Shown here: piece after piece, positions 53,986-62,576 of the stretch
How positions within the stretch are numbered: position 1 is the first letter of the stretch
Layout of the letters: every line of letters begins with the position of its first letter
NCBI RefSeq assembly: GCF_011752975.1
Contig: NZ_VWWP01000007.1
Coordinates: forward strand, 1-64,000
Reading direction: 5' to 3'
Origin: Chryseobacterium sp. Tr-659
GTDB lineage: Bacteria > Bacteroidota > Bacteroidia > Flavobacteriales > Weeksellaceae
DNA length: 64,000 bases
Made by a program: the position numbers and the translations under genes
Notes under the pieces: model-generated
Database searches by the model: none
What the model was told of the DNA's origin: nothing
Seen by the model: the letters and a program-made list of their open reading frames with translations, nothing else

Positions 53986-54034
53986 ATTTTTAGATAACAA
54001 TAATGTACAAAAGTTAAAAAAATTTTAAAAAATA

Positions 54035-55510
54035 ATGGCAAAATTAACCTCAAGAAGCGAAGATTACAGCAAATGGTATAATGAGCTGGTTGTAAAAGCT
54101 GATTTAGCTGAAAACTCAGGCGTGCGTGGATGTATGGTAATCAAACCGTATGGCTATGCAATCTGGGAAAAAATGCGTGATGAAATGGATAAAAAGTTCA
54201 AAGAAACAGGTCACGTTAACGCATATTTTCCGCTTTTTGTGCCCAAGAGCTTGTTTGAGGCTGAAGAAAAGAATGCAGAAGGTTTTGCAAAAGAATGTGC
54301 AGTTGTTACCCACTACAGATTAAAAACCGATCCGGACAATCCATCGAAACTGATTGTAGATCCGGATGCAAAACTAGAAGAAGAGCTTATTGTTCGCCCT
54401 ACTTCAGAAGCAATTATTTGGAATACTTACAAAAACTGGATTCAATCTTACAGAGATTTACCTATATTGATTAACCAATGGGCGAATGTTGTACGTTGGG
54501 AAATGAGAACCCGATTGTTCCTAAGAACAGCTGAATTCTTGTGGCAGGAAGGTCACACTGCCCATGCTACAAAAGAAGAAGCAGTGGAAGAAGCGGAAAA
54601 AATGAATAAAGTATATGCAGATTTTGCAGAAAATTTCATGGCCATTCCGGTAGTTCAGGGATTAAAAACTCCTTCTGAAAGATTTGCCGGAGCTGATGAA
54701 ACATACTGTATCGAAGCATTAATGCAGGACGGAAAGGCATTACAGGCAGGAACTTCTCACTTCTTAGGTCAGAACTTCGCAAAGGCATTTGACGTAAAAT
54801 TCACCAATAAAGAAGGAAAAATAGAACATGCATGGGCAACATCATGGGGAACTTCAACCCGTCTGATGGGAGCTTTAATCATGACCCACTCTGATGATTT
54901 CGGATTGGTACTTCCTCCTACCCTTGCTCCTATCCAGGTAGTGATTGTTCCGATCTTTAAAGGAGAAGAGCAGTTGGAACAGATCAGTGAAGTGGCGTTG
55001 GATATTCAGGCTAAATTGAGAGCAAAAGGAATTTCTGTAAAATTTGATAATGACACCCAGAACAAACCGGGCTGGAAGTTTGCAGAATATGAATTGAAAG
55101 GAGTTCCTGTAAGAATTGCAATGGGACCAAGAGATCTGGAAAACAAATCTGTGGAAATTGCAAGAAGAGATAACCTTACGAAAGAAGTTCGTTCTATTGA
55201 AGGTTTGGATTCTTACATTGAAGATTTATTAAAGACCATTCAACAGGATATTTACAACAAAGCTTTTGAATTCAGAAAAAATAACATCACAAAAGTAGAT
55301 ACTTACGAAGAATTTAAAAAAGTTCTGGAAGAGAAAGGAGGATTTATCTATGCTCACTGGGATGGTACCGCTGAAGAAGAAGAGCAGATCAAGGACGAAA
55401 CTAAAGCTACCATCAGATGTATTCCTCTGGATGATGATGTAGAAGAAGGAACTTCACTGATTTCTGGAAAACCTTCTAAGAGACGTGTATTATTCGCAAA
55501 AGCTTACTAA
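54035..55510 (+). CDS. proS: Prolyl-tRNA synthetase, short (archaeal/eukaryote-like) type
   Basis: 491 residues, the length of the ProS type without the bacterial INS editing domain. It begins '[19 protein letters not shown]'. Class II motif 1 lies near residue 45 ('[13 protein letters not shown]'), motif 2 near 150-170 ('[20 protein letters not shown]') and motif 3 in [17 protein letters not shown]. The anticodon-binding domain occupies about 285-400. The protein ends in the zinc-type C-terminal domain with a terminal Tyr (FAKAY), characteristic of this branch. It charges tRNA-Pro in the cytoplasm. It stands alone, with a hairpin in its leader. Confidence 0.97.
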   Translation: MAKLTSRSEDYSKWYNELVVKADLAENSGVRGCMVIKPYGYAIWEKMRDEMDKKFKETGHVNAYFPLFVPKSLFEAEEKNAEGFAKECAVVTHYRLKTDPDNPSKLIVDPDAKLEEELIVRPTSEAIIWNTYKNWIQSYRDLPILINQWANVVRWEMRTRLFLRTAEFLWQEGHTAHATKEEAVEEAEKMNKVYADFAENFMAIPVVQGLKTPSERFAGADETYCIEALMQDGKALQAGTSHFLGQNFAKAFDVKFTNKEGKIEHAWATSWGTSTRLMGALIMTHSDDFGLVLPPTLAPIQVVIVPIFKGEEQLEQISEVALDIQAKLRAKGISVKFDNDTQNKPGWKFAEYELKGVPVRIAMGPRDLENKSVEIARRDNLTKEVRSIEGLDSYIEDLLKTIQQDIYNKAFEFRKNNITKVDTYEEFKKVLEEKGGFIYAHWDGTAEEEEQIKDETKATIRCIPLDDDVEEGTSLISGKPSKRRVLFAKAY

Positions 55511-55629
55511 TAATTTTAATGATTTTAAAAAAAATCGTTAATTTTTAAAGAAATATTCAAAAAAAGGTGACATTTGGACGGATTTTTGTTTAAATTTATC
55601 TCAACATTAATCCAAAAAAATTTATTATT

Positions 55630-56961
55630 ATGTCTTTAAATGTCATTGATTTAATTAAAGGACAATTAGGTCCCGCTTTGGTTTCACAGGCTGCATCACA
55701 GTTTGGAGAAAGCGAATCAGGTATTTCTAAAGCAATTGGTGGCTTATTACCTGCTGTAGTAGGTGGATTGGCTAATAACGCAGATCACCCTGGCGTTGTG
55801 GATGCTATTACGAAGGCTCCATCAAGTGGAATTTTAGGAAATCTATTAGGCGGATCGTCCAGTAATCCTATTATTACCAATTTATTGTCTTCACTTTTCG
55901 GAGATAAGATAGGAGGATTAGTAAATTCCATTGCCAGTTTTTCAGGAATCAGCAATACTTCTGCAGGTTCTTTGTTAAATCTGGTTACCGGAGCTACGGT
56001 AGGCACAGTTGGAAAATACGCAGCAGATAATAATTTAGGAGCTTCAGGTATTTCCAGCTTACTGAATGATCAGAAAGGCATTATTTCATCCTTATTGCCG
56101 GCAGGACTTTCTCTGGCTTCCTTTGGACTGGGAGCAGAAAATTGGTTCGGACAGGCTAAGGAAACGGTTTCTTCTGTAACTTCTACCGCTAAAGATAACA
56201 TCGCTGAAGGTGTTGCTACGGCAAGAGAAAACGTTTCAGAAGGAGCAAGAGAAATAAGAGAACAATTTAATAATAACAATAATGATAATCAAGGCGGAGG
56301 TTCAATCTGGAAATGGTTGCTTCCGCTTTTATTATTAATTGCAGCCGGATATTTCTTGTGGAAACAGTGCGAGAAAAAACAGACAACAACTACTACCACT
56401 TCTGCAGATTCAACAGCGATGAAAACCGGTTCTACTACGGACACAGCAGCTGCTGGAACAGCAACTCCTGCTCCTGCAACGGCTAAGACTGACGAGAACA
56501 TTGATCTTAACGGAGTCGCTTTGAAAGGTTACAAAGGAGGAATGGAAGATCAAATGATCGCATTCCTGAAATCCGATGGTTACAAAAACGCTGCTGATGA
56601 TGCTGCATTGAAAGATAAGTGGTACGACTTTGATCACGTTAATTTTAAAATAGGAAGTTCTACTGAACTTGAGGCAGGTTCTCAAGGACAATTGGATAAC
56701 CTGGTAGCTATTCTTAAAGCTTTCCCTGATGCTAAAATCAAAATCGGTGGTTATACTGATAAAACAGGAAATGAAGCTTCTAACGTAAAATTATCCAAAG
56801 CAAGAGCTGAATTCATTAAAGCTGCTTTAGGAAAAGCGGGTGTTGGTGCTCAGGTATTGGAAGCAGAAGGTTACGGAAGTAAATTCGCTAAAGTGGATGC
56901 AAAAGCATCTGATGCAGAAAGAGCAGCTGACAGAAAAATGGCTGTAAGATTTGCTAAATAA
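55630..56961 (+). CDS. DUF937-OmpA fusion envelope protein
   Basis: 443 residues. The N-terminal DUF937 domain (about 1-135, 'SLNVIDLIKGQLGPALVSQA', 'IGGLLPAVVGGLANNADHPG') precedes a helical linker. Next come a membrane helix (about 227-244, WKWLLPLLLLIAAGYFLW), a Thr/Ala-rich linker and a C-terminal OmpA peptidoglycan-binding domain (about 335-443, 'KIGGYTDKTGNEASNVKLSK' with the conserved Asp/Arg pair). The topology suggests an inner-membrane protein that reaches the cell wall with DUF937 in the cytoplasm. That arrangement is inferred from the helix position. It stands alone, followed by a strong terminator. Confidence 0.9.
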   Translation: MSLNVIDLIKGQLGPALVSQAASQFGESESGISKAIGGLLPAVVGGLANNADHPGVVDAITKAPSSGILGNLLGGSSSNPIITNLLSSLFGDKIGGLVNSIASFSGISNTSAGSLLNLVTGATVGTVGKYAADNNLGASGISSLLNDQKGIISSLLPAGLSLASFGLGAENWFGQAKETVSSVTSTAKDNIAEGVATARENVSEGAREIREQFNNNNNDNQGGGSIWKWLLPLLLLIAAGYFLWKQCEKKQTTTTTTSADSTAMKTGSTTDTAAAGTATPAPATAKTDENIDLNGVALKGYKGGMEDQMIAFLKSDGYKNAADDAALKDKWYDFDHVNFKIGSSTELEAGSQGQLDNLVAILKAFPDAKIKIGGYTDKTGNEASNVKLSKARAEFIKAALGKAGVGAQVLEAEGYGSKFAKVDAKASDAERAADRKMAVRFAK

Positions 56962-56984
56962 TCTTTAGACTTAATAAAAATTAG

Positions 56985-57008
56985 ATCCCGGAAATAATTT
57001 TCCGGGAT
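56985..57008 (+). terminator. Hairpin terminator
   Basis: Perfect 10-bp arms (ATCCCGGAAA and complement), 4-nt loop and T run, 24 bp past the stop at 56961. Confidence 0.93.
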
Positions 57009-57025
57009 TTTTTTTGTTATGATTT

Positions 57026-57054
57026 TTGTGTTTACATTTATTTAATTAAATTTG
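57026..57054 (+). promoter_or_regulatory. mntH promoter
   Basis: TTG at 57026-57028 and TAAATTTG at 57047-57054, 18-nt spacer, match the Bacteroidetes -33/-7 consensus. Transcription should start near 57060, giving a very short leader before the ATG at 57074. Confidence 0.65.
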
Positions 57055-57070
57055 TTAGTCATTTCTAACA
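57053..57070. promoter_or_regulatory. Palindromic operator over the mntH promoter
   Basis: TGTTAG-N6-CTAACA, a perfect 6-bp inverted repeat overlapping the -7 box and predicted start site. Repressor binding here would block transcription. The position and TTAG...CTAA core suggest a metal sensor such as MntR (DtxR family) or Fur. Confidence 0.55.
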
Positions 57071-57073
57071 TTT

Positions 57074-58408
57074 ATGAACTTCAACTTAAAAAGCGCTTGG
57101 CGAAAAGATAAAACATCACATTCCTTATCAGAGGTTTATTCATCTATTAAAGTACCTAAAAAAGGGACTTTCTGGAGAAAATATCTTGCTTTTGCCGGCC
57201 CGGGGCTTATGGTAGCCGTAGGATATATGGACCCGGGAAACTGGGCTACGGATATTGCGGGAGGTGCTCAATTTGGGTATACTCTCCTTTCTGTAATCCT
57301 GATCTCCAATATCTTTGCTATGGTTCTTCAGCATTTATCCGTAAAATTAGGGGTAGTTGCTGAAAGAGATCTGGCGCAAGCCTGCAGAGATCACTTTAAC
57401 CCTACCACTAATTTTATTCTTTGGGTATTCTGTGAAATCGCCATTGCTGCCTGTGATCTCGCAGAAGTTATTGGTTCCGCAATTGCTTTAAACCTGTTGT
57501 TTCATATTCCGTTAACCTGGGGAATCGTTATCACAACTGTGGATGTTCTGGTCATTCTTTTGCTTCAGGCGAAAGGTTTCCGGTGGATCGAAAGTATTGT
57601 GGGCGGCCTTATATTTATTATTCTGGCTTGCTTTGTGTATGAAATAGTCATTTCAAAACCTGCTTTCAATGAAATTTTAGGAGGACTGGTCCCTCAAAAA
57701 GAAATCATTCAGAACCCGGCAATGCTTTATATTGCGATCGGAATTTTGGGAGCAACCGTTATGCCGCATAACTTATATCTTCACAGCAGTATTGTACAAA
57801 CAAGGGATTATACCCGTGATACGGAGGGAAAAAAAGAAGCTATAAAATTTGCTACATTAGACAGTACAGTATCCCTGATGCTCGCATTCTTCATTAACGC
57901 AGCGATCCTTATCCTTGCTGCAGCTACATTCCATACAACAGGAAACGAACATGTTGCAGATATTCATGACGCTTATAAAATGCTAACCCCTATTTTAGGT
58001 GCATCAATGGCGAGTATTGCATTTGCTATCGCTTTACTTGCTTCCGGACAAAATTCAACGCTTACAGGAACCCTCGCGGGGCAAATCGTTATGGAAGGCT
58101 TTCTTAATATCAGATTAAAACCGTGGCTGCGACGACTGATCACAAGGCTTATTGCTGTTGTTCCGGCGCTTATCGTTACTATTCTTTACGGAGAAAAAGG
58201 CACAACTGATTTGTTGGTATTAAGCCAGGTTATTCTTTCGATGCAGTTAAGTTTTGCCGTAGTTCCATTGGTTATGTTCACGAATGATAAGGCAAAGATG
58301 GGAGAATTTGTAAACAAACCATTCCTTAAAGTTTGTGTCTGGATTATTTCCATTATCATTATTATTTTAAATCTATATCTGCTGTATCAAACATTTACAG
58401 AGAAATAA
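57074..58408 (+). CDS. mntH: Nramp-family divalent metal (Mn2+/Fe2+) transporter
   Basis: 444 residues with about eleven membrane helices. The two metal-site motifs are seen: DPGNWATD in TM1 (about residues 54-61) and MPHNLYLHSS in TM6 (MPH before Asn). The long N-terminal region (about 40 residues, Lys/Ser-rich) is cytoplasmic. Nramp proteins move Mn2+ or Fe2+ with H+ into the cytoplasm. A consensus promoter with a palindrome on top of it lies directly upstream, indicating repression, most likely when metal is plentiful. It stands alone between terminators. Confidence 0.95.
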   Translation: MNFNLKSAWRKDKTSHSLSEVYSSIKVPKKGTFWRKYLAFAGPGLMVAVGYMDPGNWATDIAGGAQFGYTLLSVILISNIFAMVLQHLSVKLGVVAERDLAQACRDHFNPTTNFILWVFCEIAIAACDLAEVIGSAIALNLLFHIPLTWGIVITTVDVLVILLLQAKGFRWIESIVGGLIFIILACFVYEIVISKPAFNEILGGLVPQKEIIQNPAMLYIAIGILGATVMPHNLYLHSSIVQTRDYTRDTEGKKEAIKFATLDSTVSLMLAFFINAAILILAAATFHTTGNEHVADIHDAYKMLTPILGASMASIAFAIALLASGQNSTLTGTLAGQIVMEGFLNIRLKPWLRRLITRLIAVVPALIVTILYGEKGTTDLLVLSQVILSMQLSFAVVPLVMFTNDKAKMGEFVNKPFLKVCVWIISIIIIILNLYLLYQTFTEK

Positions 58409-58431
58409 AAACATTCAAAATACAGTTATCC

Positions 58432-58477
58432 AATTGACTATTGATTATTCTTTAAAGGGAGTGCTCAATAGTCAATT
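58432..58477. repeat. Intergenic inverted repeat
   Basis: Perfect 13-bp arms (AATTGACTATTGA and complement) separated by a 20-nt loop in the mntH-grpE spacer. It is not followed by a T run on the plus strand, so it is not a typical terminator. It may be an interspersed palindromic unit. Confidence 0.7.
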
Positions 58478-58653
58478 TTGCTTTACAAAGCCTATGATTT
58501 TAAATGGCAGACATTATCAATTTACAGACGTAATAAATTGACCTATTTACAATTCACAAAGGCATTTTATATTCATGGTTTTCTGCCTTAATGTCCTGAT
58601 TTTTCCATTTGGCAGACCTTTTGTCAAACAATTCTGTAAATAAATATTGAATT

Positions 58654-59190
58654 ATGGAAAACCAGGATATTAACGAAGAAAGCATCAATAATCAGGAAGA
58701 AAACAATATTCAGAACGAAACAACAGCTCAGGACAATGTGACAGCTGCCCCTACAACAGAGGAACTTTTGGCAGAAGAGAAAGACCGTTACATCAGATTG
58801 TATGCTGAATTCGAAAACTATAAAAAAAGAACATCTAAGGAGAAGATGGAATTCTTCCAGTATGCCAATCAGGAAATGATGGTTTCTATGTTAGGTGTTT
58901 TAGATGATTTTGAAAGAGCATTAAAGGAAATCGCTAAAAACGGAAATCCGGCTGACCTTCAGGGTGTAGAATTGATCTATCAGAAATTCAAAAATAAACT
59001 TACCGAGAAGGGTTTAAAGACAATGGAAGTAAAGGCTGGTGACAGTTTCAACGTAGATTTCCATGAAGCTATTACCCAAATTCCTGCCCCATCAGAGGAT
59101 TTAAAAGGAAAAATCGTAGACGTTATCGAAACGGGATACACTTTAAATGATAAAGTAATCCGTTTTGCAAAAGTAGTAACAGGAAACTAA
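58654..59190 (+). CDS. grpE: GrpE nucleotide exchange factor
   Basis: 178 residues. An acidic, Gln/Asn/Thr-rich disordered N-terminus (about 1-35) precedes the long coiled coil ('EKDRYIRLYAEFENYKKRT') and the C-terminal beta wing ('NPADLQGVELIYQKF', 'GDSFNVDFHEAITQIP'). The DnaK-contact region and the conserved GYTLNDKVIRFAKVVTG end are intact. It releases ADP from DnaK. dnaJ follows 102 bp downstream, so both are probably transcribed together. A heat-shock operator such as CIRCE is not seen upstream. Confidence 0.97.
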   Translation: MENQDINEESINNQEENNIQNETTAQDNVTAAPTTEELLAEEKDRYIRLYAEFENYKKRTSKEKMEFFQYANQEMMVSMLGVLDDFERALKEIAKNGNPADLQGVELIYQKFKNKLTEKGLKTMEVKAGDSFNVDFHEAITQIPAPSEDLKGKIVDVIETGYTLNDKVIRFAKVVTGN

Positions 59191-59200
59191 AATTCATAAA

Positions 59201-59280
59201 TGATAAATGATGAGTGATAATTGATGAATGTTTCACTTATTAAACTTTAAAATATCTTTTATCATTTATCAACAATCAAT
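59201..59280. repeat. Inverted and short direct repeats between grpE and dnaJ
   Basis: TGATAAATGAT at 59201-59211 and its complement at 59261-59271, plus a related TGATAATTGAT beside it and ATCAAT repeats to the right. They form alternative stems just before dnaJ. They may be an intergenic repeat or regulate dnaJ expression. Confidence 0.6.
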
Positions 59281-59292
59281 TATTAAATTGTC

Positions 59293-60408
59293 ATGTCAAA
59301 AAGAGATTATTACGAGGTTCTTGAGATCAGCAAATCTGCATCTGCCGACGAAATAAAAAAAGCATACCGAAAAATGGCCATCAAATATCACCCTGATAAA
59401 AATCCGGGAGACAAGGAGGCTGAAGAAAAATTTAAAGAGGCTGCTGAAGCTTATGAAGTATTAAGCGATGATCAGAAACGTGCCAGATATGACCAGTTCG
59501 GCCATGCCGGAGTAGGTGGAAATGGTGGTTTCGGAGGCGGAGGCTTCGGAGGCGGAATGAATATGGAGGATATTTTCAGCCAGTTTGGAGATATTTTCGG
59601 TGGTGGTTTCGGAGGATTTGGCGGCGGCGGTGGCCGTCAGCAGGTGAAAGGTTCTAATTTAAGAATCAGAATCAAGCTGAACCTTGAGGAAATGGTAAAC
59701 GGAACTCACAAGACCATTAAAGTAAAAAAAATGAAGATGGCTGAAGGAGCCACTTCAAAAACATGTCCTACCTGTAATGGTTCCGGTGTTCAGCTTAAAG
59801 TAATGAATACTATGTTTGGTCAAATGCAGACACAAACAACATGCTCTACATGTCAGGGAATTGGTAAAGTTGCTGATAAAATCCCGGCTGGTGCCAATGC
59901 CCAAGGTCTGGTAAAAGATGAAGAGGAAATCACAATCAATATCCCTGCAGGAGCAAGAGACGGTATTCAGCTTAATGTAAGAGGAAAAGGAAATGATGCT
60001 CCATTTGGAGGAACTCCGGGAGACCTGTTGGTGATTATTGAAGAAGAAGTAGATCAAACGATCAAGAGAGAAGGCGATAATCTTCACCAGGAATTATACG
60101 TTTCATTTGCTGAAGCTGCTTTAGGAACAAAAAAAGAAATCCCTACCGTAGGCGGAAAAGTGAAAATTACCGTTGATCCGGGAACTCAATCCGGGAAAAT
60201 CCTGAGATTAGCAGGAAAAGGACTTCCAAGCATCGATAGTTATGGAAAAGGAGATATGTTTATTCACATCAATGTATGGACACCACAAAAGCTGACCAAA
60301 GAACAGAAAGACTTCTTTGAAAAGCAGATGTCCAGCGGAGAAATGGTTGCAGAACCATCCGGAAAGGAAAAAACTTTTTTTGATAAAGTGAAAGATTTAT
60401 TCAATTAA
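59293..60408 (+). CDS. dnaJ: DnaJ co-chaperone with a reduced zinc-finger region
   Basis: 371 residues. The J-domain (1-70) has H33-P-D35 for DnaK stimulation. A Gly/Phe-rich region follows (about 72-115). Where four CxxCxGxG motifs are usual, only two remain: C158-P-T-C161 and C184-S-T-C187. Motif 1 is replaced by KKMKMAEGA and motif 4 by a Cys-free stretch (about 195-208). In canonical DnaJ, motifs 2 and 3 form zinc centre II and 1 and 4 form centre I, so only centre II is kept. The C-terminal substrate-binding and dimer domains (about 215-355) look normal. It acts with DnaK and GrpE. Confidence 0.95.
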   Translation: MSKRDYYEVLEISKSASADEIKKAYRKMAIKYHPDKNPGDKEAEEKFKEAAEAYEVLSDDQKRARYDQFGHAGVGGNGGFGGGGFGGGMNMEDIFSQFGDIFGGGFGGFGGGGGRQQVKGSNLRIRIKLNLEEMVNGTHKTIKVKKMKMAEGATSKTCPTCNGSGVQLKVMNTMFGQMQTQTTCSTCQGIGKVADKIPAGANAQGLVKDEEEITINIPAGARDGIQLNVRGKGNDAPFGGTPGDLLVIIEEEVDQTIKREGDNLHQELYVSFAEAALGTKKEIPTVGGKVKITVDPGTQSGKILRLAGKGLPSIDSYGKGDMFIHINVWTPQKLTKEQKDFFEKQMSSGEMVAEPSGKEKTFFDKVKDLFN

Positions 60409-60410
60409 TA

Positions 60411-60430
60411 AAAAAACCCTTTTAAAAGGG
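60411..60430 (+). terminator. Hairpin terminator of grpE-dnaJ
   Basis: AAAAAACCCTT and its complement with a 4-nt loop, followed by a long T run, immediately past the dnaJ stop. Confidence 0.9.
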
Positions 60431-60495
60431 TTTTTTTTATACAAATAAGTCATTTCAACGTAAATTTTATTTTATATTTATAATAAAAATATAAA

Positions 60496-61473
60496 ATGTT
60501 ACCTTTAGTAAATGATACTCAAAATATTTACATTGAAATAACCAATTTAAGGCATGGAGGACTTGGATGGGAACTTGGAACTTGTTTATGGAGTCCTAAA
60601 TTTGATTCTAGCTCAAAGAAAGCCTGGAAATTAATGGAACAAGTCAAAATCAATGATATAATCTTACATTTAGTAAAGCTCAACAATCATTATCATTTTT
60701 ATGGAGTTTCGAAAGTCTGCACAAAAATCATTGAAACACGAGAATCCCCACCATTACCCGATAAATGGGAAAATATGATTCCATATCAAAGAATTAACCT
60801 TACTAATTTTAATAAAATTCCCAAACCTTTTCCAGTAAGTGAAATTTTTAATATTTATGAAACGCGCTTAAGAAATATTAAAAACGATAACATTGAAGGG
60901 CAATTCTATAATTTATATCAAAATCAGCTAAGGGTCTCCCAAAGGTATTTTGCAATATGTCCTCCTGAATTATATCAAATATTTGACGAAATCACCAATT
61001 TTATTGATTTCACTCCGATTATTAAAGATGATTATTATGATAATGTCCCTACTCTTCATGAGCCCCAAAATCCAGACTACACCCCACCTTCTAGGGTTCA
61101 AACAGTTGTTACAAGAATAATTAGAGATACAAAACTATCTAGGAATATTAAATCTGAACATAATTGGAAATGTCAAGTTTGTGGTAAAAGTATTTTATTA
61201 CCTAATGGCTTTAATTATTCCGAAGGGCATCATCTAAAACCATTAGGAGGTGAGCACCAAGGTCCTGACATTTCTGGAAATATAATTATTGTTTGCCCCT
61301 ATCACCATACAGAATTTGATTATGGTAGTATTGCTATTAATCCTATTACTAATTTAATAGAACATATTGACCCTCATAATGTATTCCATCATCAACAGCT
61401 AGCTTATACAAGAACAGATGTTGATGAAGAGTTTATAAAGTATCATTATGAAAAAAGGTTTAATCAATTATAA
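60496..61473 (+). CDS. HNH endonuclease with EVE-like N-terminal domain (probable modification-dependent restriction enzyme)
   Basis: 325 residues. The C-terminal HNH domain (about 218-285) has Cys226-Q-V-Cys229, His245-His246, Asn262 and Cys267...His270-His271, a zinc-bound HNH nuclease of the McrA type ('SEGHHLKPLGGEH', 'GNIIIVCPYHH'). The N-terminal part (about 1-115) reads like an EVE/PUA-type modified-base reader: 'AWKLMEQVKINDIILHLVKL' (GD.ilhl-type strand), HYHFYGVSKV, then an 'IPYQRINLTNFNKIPKPF' segment. Proteins joining such a reader to HNH cut phage DNA carrying modified cytosine. It is a single-gene unit, AT-rich compared with its neighbours, between two strong terminators, which suggests horizontal gain. 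The reader call is by eye. Confidence 0.8.
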   Translation: MLPLVNDTQNIYIEITNLRHGGLGWELGTCLWSPKFDSSSKKAWKLMEQVKINDIILHLVKLNNHYHFYGVSKVCTKIIETRESPPLPDKWENMIPYQRINLTNFNKIPKPFPVSEIFNIYETRLRNIKNDNIEGQFYNLYQNQLRVSQRYFAICPPELYQIFDEITNFIDFTPIIKDDYYDNVPTLHEPQNPDYTPPSRVQTVVTRIIRDTKLSRNIKSEHNWKCQVCGKSILLPNGFNYSEGHHLKPLGGEHQGPDISGNIIIVCPYHHTEFDYGSIAINPITNLIEHIDPHNVFHHQQLAYTRTDVDEEFIKYHYEKRFNQL

Positions 61474-61476
61474 TTT

Positions 61477-61510
61477 AAAAATCCTGTACTCAATTGAATA
61501 CAGGATTTTT
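61477..61510. terminator. Bidirectional hairpin terminator
   Basis: 12-bp arms (AAAAATCCTGTA and complement) around a 10-nt loop, between convergent genes ending at 61473 (+) and 61536 (-). Confidence 0.92.
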
Positions 61511-61535
61511 TTGGTTATTTAAATCTAATTCTGTT

Positions 61536-62417
61536 TTATTTTTTCGTAGCTAAAGAATATATCGCTTTTCCAATGGTAAAAACGGCTACAGCAGCTAATC
61601 CTCCTACAATTCCGAATGTAAATTCTTTAAGAACAGACGGCCATGTTGGTAATAATTCATGCAAATAATGAATATTATGGGCAAAAATACCTCCTGAAAC
61701 CAAAATCAAAGCAATGGTTCCCACGATTCCTAAAAGCTTGATAATGATAGGCAATGCTTTTACCAGCAAATGGCCAAGCTTGGAAAAAAATCCTTTATCA
61801 TGGCTTTTTCTGATAAGGCTGAAACCTGCGTCATCCATTCTCACGATCAGCGCTACAATTCCATATACCCCAACGGTAGCAATAAATGCAACAAAAGTAA
61901 CGGTAAGAATCTGTGTAATAAGCGGATGCTCTTGCTGAATAACTGTTCCTAAAGCTATAATAACAATTTCAATAGAAAGAATGAAATCTGTTCTGATGGC
62001 TGAGTTTATTTTTGATTTTTCAGAAACTTCCGAGTTTTCATCTTCCTTACTTTCCTCCATTACCTCATGTCCCTTTTTGGAACGATGAAACAAGAACTCA
62101 ATAATTTTCTCTACTCCTTCAAAGGCCAGATACAATCCTCCTAAAATAAGAATGATTTCTATAGCCGGTTTGTAGAGCCAGTTGAGCAAAAAAGCAATAG
62201 GAAGAATAATCAGCTTATTGATGAATGACCCTTTCGTAATTGCCCATAAAACCGGAAGCTCTCTTGAAGAAAGAAAACCTGTGGCTTTTTCTGCATTTAC
62301 AGCCAGGTCGTCGCCCAAAATACCTGCTGTTTTCTGTGTAGCAATCTTACTGGTAACCGCTACATCATCCATCAATGCTGCAATATCATCCAAAATTGCA
62401 AAAAAGCCTGATGCCAT
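61536..62417 (-). CDS. DUF808 (YedI-like) membrane protein
   Basis: 293 residues with about six membrane helices. The start 'ASGFFAILDDIAALMDDVAV' and 'TQKTAGILGDDLAVNAEKAT' are the family signature. The middle contains 'GVEKIIEFLFHRSKKGHEV' and an acidic loop. DUF808/YedI proteins are conserved inner-membrane proteins without an established function. It stands alone and is convergent with the HNH gene. Confidence 0.92.
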   Translation of the reverse strand: MASGFFAILDDIAALMDDVAVTSKIATQKTAGILGDDLAVNAEKATGFLSSRELPVLWAITKGSFINKLIILPIAFLLNWLYKPAIEIILILGGLYLAFEGVEKIIEFLFHRSKKGHEVMEESKEDENSEVSEKSKINSAIRTDFILSIEIVIIALGTVIQQEHPLITQILTVTFVAFIATVGVYGIVALIVRMDDAGFSLIRKSHDKGFFSKLGHLLVKALPIIIKLLGIVGTIALILVSGGIFAHNIHYLHELLPTWPSVLKEFTFGIVGGLAAVAVFTIGKAIYSLATKK

Positions 62418-62523
62418 ATTTTAATTTTTTTTTAATCTTTGTTAAGTTCTGCAAAAATAAATATTAAAATCTATTTTTAATTTATTTCTGAATATTAATT
62501 TAAAAAATTTTCTGTTCAAACTG

Positions 62524-62553
62524 TTGATATGAACAAAAGTCTGCTTACTTTTA
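62524..62553 (+). promoter_or_regulatory. Promoter of the beta-lactamase-like gene
   Basis: TTG at 62524-62526 and TACTTTTA at 62546-62553 (one mismatch) with a 19-nt spacer. Transcription would start near 62560, after an ATG at 62529 and before the ATG at 62577, which favours the second start. Confidence 0.55.
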
Positions 62554-62576
62554 ACCGTTTTTTAAAACCAGATACT

